In this document: positions 60,795 to 64,000 of the stretch, one piece after another
How the letters are laid out: each line of letters opens with the position of its first letter
Position numbering within the stretch: the first letter of the stretch is position 1
Assembly: GCA_963851095.1 (NCBI GenBank)
Contig: CAWKOX010000007.1
Location: 248,001-312,000 of the forward strand
Source: Oleispira sp963851095
Lineage (GTDB): Bacteria; Pseudomonadota; Gammaproteobacteria; Pseudomonadales; Oceanobacteraceae
DNA: 64,000 nt
Reading direction: 5' to 3'
Notes under the pieces: model-generated
What the model was told of the DNA's origin: nothing
The model's database searches: none
What the model saw: only the letters and a program-made list of their open reading frames with translations
Position numbers and translations under genes: made by a program

Positions 60795-61685
60795 ATGAAG
60801 TTTTTGATCTTATTTATTACCTTAGCACTTCAGCATTATCGTGGTATTGCGCGAAGTACAACGATCAGTTCTAGTTTTAGTAAGTGGCTGGGGGTATTTC
60901 AAAAAAAAGCCTGGTTTCAAAAGTTAGGGCGTAATGGCCGTTACATTCTTGTTGTATTTATACCTTCAATTCTAATTGGCGGTTGTTTTTATATGATCGA
61001 AGATGAGCTGCTAGGCTTGCCTGCCATCGTGCTGGAGGTGGCGTTACTGCTGTATGTATTAAGTTATGCCGACTTTGATCGCCATATTACGCAGTACCGT
61101 AAAAATCTGGCTGGTGGTGATACTCAAGGAGCTTTCCATTGTGCTGAGCAGTATTTGGCGATTCCAGAAATTGAATTGAGCGACAAATTAGCGCAATTGC
61201 ATGATCAGGTATGTCATACCATCTTGCATCGCTGGTTCGAGTTTTTCTTTCTAATGATCTTTTGGTTCTTGATTTTAGGCGTGCCAGGGGTTTTGTTAGC
61301 GTGGTTTAGTTTGCAGTACTCGCAGTTGGTGCATTGTGAAGAGAAAGCATGGCGACCTATGCATTGGCTATCTTGGCTTCCGGCTCGTTTATTAGGGTTA
61401 ACTTTTGCATTGGCTGGAAACTTTGTACAAGCCATTGCCATCTGGAAAGAAACTTTGTGGAAGTGGCGTATACCCGCTGATGTGGTGCTCTATAAAACCG
61501 CACTGGCTTCTATGTCTGGGAAAAATGATCAGGCAAATTGTATGGAGGCGATTATGAATGCCGAAGCTGATACGGAAGTTGCTTGTGACCAAATGCTAGA
61601 ACTGCAAATGCTTCACCGTCGCAGTGCGATTGTTTGGCTGGTGATGATTGCACTGATTACGATAGTAGGTGGAACGCTTTTTTAA
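60795..61685 (+). CDS. ampE: Regulatory membrane protein AmpE
   Basis: 296 residues. MKFLILFITLALQHYRGIARS is the usual start of AmpE. About four membrane helices; a cytoplasmic middle with QYRKNLAGGDTQGAFHCAEQYLAIPE and a later FFLMIFWFLILGVPGVLLAWFSLQY. The role in beta-lactam response or cobalamin-related synthesis is unsettled; the family is distantly related to CobD-type membrane proteins. Follows ampD as in E. coli. Confidence 0.92.
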   Translation: MKFLILFITLALQHYRGIARSTTISSSFSKWLGVFQKKAWFQKLGRNGRYILVVFIPSILIGGCFYMIEDELLGLPAIVLEVALLLYVLSYADFDRHITQYRKNLAGGDTQGAFHCAEQYLAIPEIELSDKLAQLHDQVCHTILHRWFEFFFLMIFWFLILGVPGVLLAWFSLQYSQLVHCEEKAWRPMHWLSWLPARLLGLTFALAGNFVQAIAIWKETLWKWRIPADVVLYKTALASMSGKNDQANCMEAIMNAEADTEVACDQMLELQMLHRRSAIVWLVMIALITIVGGTLF

Positions 61686-61728
61686 ACGGTCAAATCATTT
61701 TAGTTGATACGTTAATCGGCGATTAGGC

Positions 61729-62058
61729 TCAATTGTTGTACGACGCTAACATCAGCTTTGCATGGTCGCTCAATTCAATGACCTTACAGCCATTGCCGTA
61801 CATACTGGGGGTGATACGGTCAGCCCACATGACCTGAACCTTCACTTGTCCCGTTCTTCGGCTATCGATATTAGGCGGGATATCAACCATATCAACTTCT
61901 ATAATGCTGTCTAATTCTAGCGGTGTATAAGAGGATAACATGATGCCAGTGGCTGAAAAGTCGACCATTAAACCAATGTATTCTTTTGACTCATGAAGAA
62001 ACAAGCTGACAGTACCGTCTAAAACTTGTCTTGGATGCATGCGATTTTCTTTGCTCAT
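61729..62058 (-). CDS. PilZ domain protein
   Basis: 109 residues, a stand-alone PilZ domain. The c-di-GMP binding pattern is intact: RxxxR as RMHPR (about 6-10) and D-x-S-x-x-G as DFSATG (about 35-40). Probably senses c-di-GMP to affect surface behaviour. Transcribed toward ampE (convergent) and away from cobU. No partner gene nearby; the pil region is several kb to the left. Confidence 0.9.
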   Translation of the reverse strand: MSKENRMHPRQVLDGTVSLFLHESKEYIGLMVDFSATGIMLSSYTPLELDSIIEVDMVDIPPNIDSRRTGQVKVQVMWADRITPSMYGNGCKVIELSDHAKLMLASYNN

Positions 62059-62158
62059 GGCGGTATACTTCCCCGATTTTGATTAACTAAATTATAGACG
62101 TTATTTCGTAAAGCGTTATTTCACTGATTTTATACAATCAGATTATTAGGCCAGAGAC

Positions 62159-62722
62159 ATGAGTGATGGTATGAACAGTCGGGTACATTTGATATTGGGT
62201 GGCGCGCGATCAGGTAAAAGCCGATTTGCCGAACAGCTCGCCAAAGACTCGGCCAAAACCGTGGTCTATATTGCCACGGCGACGGTTTATGATGACGAAA
62301 TGCAGCAGCGTATTAATCGTCACATCGACGATAGACCCAATCATTGGCAGACGGTTGAAGAACCTTTATTGCTAGCAGAGGTGCTTAAACAGCATGCGAA
62401 GGATGATGTGTGTATTCTGGTCGATTGCTTAACCTTATGGCTAAGCAATGTATTGATGACTGAGCAAGATCAATCTGAAGAGGTTCAAGACGGTATAAAA
62501 TCCCTGGCGCAATATAAAGCAGAATTCTTAAGCGCTATCGCCGATTTACCTGGGCAAGTAATTCTGGTCAGTAACGAAGTCGGTCAGGGGATTGTTCCAA
62601 TGGGAGAGTTGAGTCGACGCTTTGTGGATGAGGCCGGTTGGCTGCATCAAGACATTGCCCGTATCGCGAATAACGTTACTTTAGTGGTGGCTGGATTACC
62701 CATGGTATTGAAAGGTTCGTAA
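62159..62722 (+). CDS. cobU: Adenosylcobinamide kinase/guanylyltransferase CobU (CobP)
   Basis: 187 residues. GTP-dependent activation of adenosylcobinamide in lower-ligand assembly. P-loop LILGGARSGKSRFAEQLA (about 11-28), YIATATVYDDEM, RINRHIDDRP, LVDCLTLWLSN and VSNEVGQGIVP are all conserved. No cobalamin riboswitch is recognisable in the 100 bp upstream. First gene of a cobU-cobT-cobC-like unit; 43 bases to cobT. Confidence 0.95.
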   Translation: MSDGMNSRVHLILGGARSGKSRFAEQLAKDSAKTVVYIATATVYDDEMQQRINRHIDDRPNHWQTVEEPLLLAEVLKQHAKDDVCILVDCLTLWLSNVLMTEQDQSEEVQDGIKSLAQYKAEFLSAIADLPGQVILVSNEVGQGIVPMGELSRRFVDEAGWLHQDIARIANNVTLVVAGLPMVLKGS

Positions 62723-62765
62723 GCAAAAAATAATTAAGTGACAACAATTTAAATTGAGAAGATAC

Positions 62766-63824
62766 ATGGCACAAGTTTGGTGGGAAAACGATTGCTTAGC
62801 GATCAATGAAAAAGTAAAAACTCAAGCCGAAGAGCGTCAGGCTATGCTAACAAAGCCAGCCGGATCTTTAGGCCGTCTAGAAGAAGTCGCCATTACCTTG
62901 GCTGCTTTATATGGCGATGATGAACCTGACATTAAGCAGCCGCTGATTACAATTTTTGCAGGCGATCATGGTGTCGTAGCACAAGGTGTATCTGCTTTCC
63001 CTCAGGCGGTTACGGTAGAGATGATTCGTAACTTTGTAAAAGGTGGCGCGGCGATTTCTGTGTTGGCGCAGGTTAATAATGCAGACTTAAAAGTTGTTAA
63101 TTGTGGTACAGCGTTCGATGTTGATTTTGCCGATGATTATGCGGCTTATATCGATAAGCAAATCGGACAAGGCACCGCTGATTTAAGTTTAGAAAGTGCA
63201 ATGACGGCCGAGCAGTTGCAACAAGCGTTGAACATTGGGAAGCAGATTATTGAGCAAGCAAAAAAAGACGGAGTTGATCTGTTTATTGCGGGTGAAATGG
63301 GTATTGGCAATACCACCCCGGCAGCGGCGCTAGGGTGTGCTTATCTTTCACAAAACGCTAAAAATATGGCAGGTCGTGGTACTGGTATTGATGACGCAGC
63401 ATTACTTAATAAAATGAATGTCATTGATAATGCATTAGCACGCTTGCCGCTAGCAGAACAAACGGCCGAGCAAATATTGCAAGAGCTGGGTGGCTTCGAA
63501 ATTACCGCTATTGTAGGGGCTTATATTCGATGTGCCCAACTGGGCATCCCGGTTTTGGTTGACGGCTTTATTACGACAGCGGCTGCATTGGCCGCGTGTA
63601 AAATGAATCCTCAAGTTCAAGATTGGTTGTTGTTTGCCCATGAATCCGTTGAGCCGGGTCATGCCCTTATGCTCAATGCGTTAGCCGCCAAACCGTTATT
63701 AAATTTAGGTTTACGCTTAGGGGAAGGTAGTGGTGCAGGTACGGCTTTGCCTATCTTGCGCCAAGCGTGCGCCTTACATAACGGCATGGCAACGTTTGCG
63801 GAAGCCGCTGTTTCGAATAAATAA
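62766..63824 (+). CDS. cobT: Nicotinate-nucleotide:dimethylbenzimidazole phosphoribosyltransferase CobT
   Basis: 352 residues from ATG 62766 (AGAAG upstream; a TTG at 62754 is unlikely). Makes alpha-ribazole 5'-phosphate. KPAGSLGRLEEVAITLA, FAGDHGVVAQGVSAFP (about 66-81), EMGIGNTTPAAAL, GFITTAAALAA and HESVEPGHALML with the catalytic Glu. Confidence 0.96.
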   Translation: MAQVWWENDCLAINEKVKTQAEERQAMLTKPAGSLGRLEEVAITLAALYGDDEPDIKQPLITIFAGDHGVVAQGVSAFPQAVTVEMIRNFVKGGAAISVLAQVNNADLKVVNCGTAFDVDFADDYAAYIDKQIGQGTADLSLESAMTAEQLQQALNIGKQIIEQAKKDGVDLFIAGEMGIGNTTPAAALGCAYLSQNAKNMAGRGTGIDDAALLNKMNVIDNALARLPLAEQTAEQILQELGGFEITAIVGAYIRCAQLGIPVLVDGFITTAAALAACKMNPQVQDWLLFAHESVEPGHALMLNALAAKPLLNLGLRLGEGSGAGTALPILRQACALHNGMATFAEAAVSNK

Positions 63825-63847
63825 TTTTTGAAAAGAAGATGCAAACA

Positions 63848-64000
63848 ATGCAACCCACTTTTATTGATGTGATGCGCCATGGTGAACCCGAAGGAATTTG
63901 TCCTGAAGGGGGAACGATTTTACGTGGACGAACGGATCACGCCTTAACGGATAAGGGGTGGTTGCAAGCATATCAGCGCGCTGAGCAGTTATTGAACGAT
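63848..64000 (+). CDS. cobC: Histidine phosphatase (alpha-ribazole phosphatase CobC-like), 5' part
   Basis: Runs off the window after 51 codons. The product starts MQPTFIDVMRHGEPEG, containing the RHGE catalytic motif of histidine phosphatases, then RGRTDHALTDKGW, a usual substrate-loop segment. ATG 63848 sits nine bases after AAAAGAAG; an ATG at 63839 is too close to that SD. Following cobU and cobT, the likely role is dephosphorylating alpha-ribazole phosphate, but a general phosphatase is possible. Confidence 0.8.
   Translation, partial: MQPTFIDVMRHGEPEGICPEGGTILRGRTDHALTDKGWLQAYQRAEQLLND

Noticed and set aside
62059..62158. Cobalamin riboswitch before cobU
   Set aside because: The spacer is about 100 bp and has no B12-box-like sequence or adequate structure.
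1..64000. CRISPR arrays, tRNA or rRNA genes
   Set aside because: No spaced repeat array of regular 25-40 bp units and no tRNA cloverleaf or rRNA sequence was seen; the repeats present are contiguous short tandem units.

Overview
The window looks like a contiguous chromosomal stretch of a Gram-negative gammaproteobacterium, probably a marine member of the Oceanospirillales/Pseudomonadales grouping. This is inferred from gene content, not from a database search. The evidence is: a complete mraZ-to-lpxC division and wall (dcw) cluster with a meso-DAP-type MurE (DNPR motif); lpoA, yraN, diaA and rsmI together; yacL; a DUF2333 protein; an argJ next to a Nudix/thiamine-phosphate-synthase-like fusion; and pilBCD-coaE and nadC-ampD-ampE. 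From mraZ to ampE the order is broadly collinear with the leu-dcw-secA-nadC-ampDE region of E. coli. An M23 peptidase stands where E. coli has secM, argJ is inserted, and yacG is inverted relative to coaE.

Layout. 1-4 kb: N-terminus of an RND/MMPL exporter (minus), an MFS transporter, a tiny membrane ORF, rsmC and ppa. 4.2-9.4 kb: a three-gene set of TonB-dependent receptor, periplasmic substrate-binding-like protein and hybrid histidine kinase. 9.5-17 kb: DUF2333, prmC-moeB, yacL, diaA-yraN, and lpoA divergent from rsmI. 17-23.7 kb: SulP transporter, fatty acid hydroxylase/sterol desaturase, AraC regulator, rnpB (RNase P RNA) with a degenerate second copy of its 3' end, a solute-binding protein, a GGDEF remnant and a CDF metal exporter. 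23.9-25.1 kb: acyl-CoA dehydrogenase. 25.7-48.3 kb: the dcw cluster mraZ-rsmH-ftsL-ftsI-murE-murF-mraY-murD-ftsW-murG-murC-ddlB-ftsQ-ftsA-ftsZ, then lpxC, M23 peptidase and secA. 48.4-51.1 kb: argJ, Nudix fusion, yacG. 51.2-57.4 kb (minus): coaE, pilD, pilC, pilB, pilA and a TfpX/TfpZ-like accessory gene. 57.5-64 kb: nadC, an AGCS amino-acid:cation symporter, ampD-ampE, a PilZ protein, and cobU-cobT plus the start of a cobC-like phosphatase.

How genes work together. The dcw block builds lipid II (MurC, MurD, MurE, MurF, Ddl, MraY, MurG) and the division machine (FtsL, FtsI, FtsW, FtsQ, FtsA, FtsZ), with many 1-11 bp overlaps that suggest translational coupling. LpoA, AmpD, AmpE and the M23 peptidase add wall synthesis, recycling and remodelling. 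The pil genes encode the type IV pilus motor, platform, peptidase and pilin; a good sigma-54 -24/-12 match precedes pilA.

Main unusual points. (1) pilB, pilA and nadC (about 55.5-58.4 kb) carry many single-base indels, almost all of them extra bases, while everything around is intact. (2) A signal peptide is out of frame with the substrate-binding protein at 6.7 kb, at a run of five A. (3) The 3' end of rnpB is duplicated. (4) Short tandem repeats of 14-18 bp are widespread, both just after stop codons and in frame inside coding regions (murE tail, ftsW tail, Nudix insert, ampD N-terminus). No CRISPR array, tRNA, rRNA or intact insertion sequence was seen.
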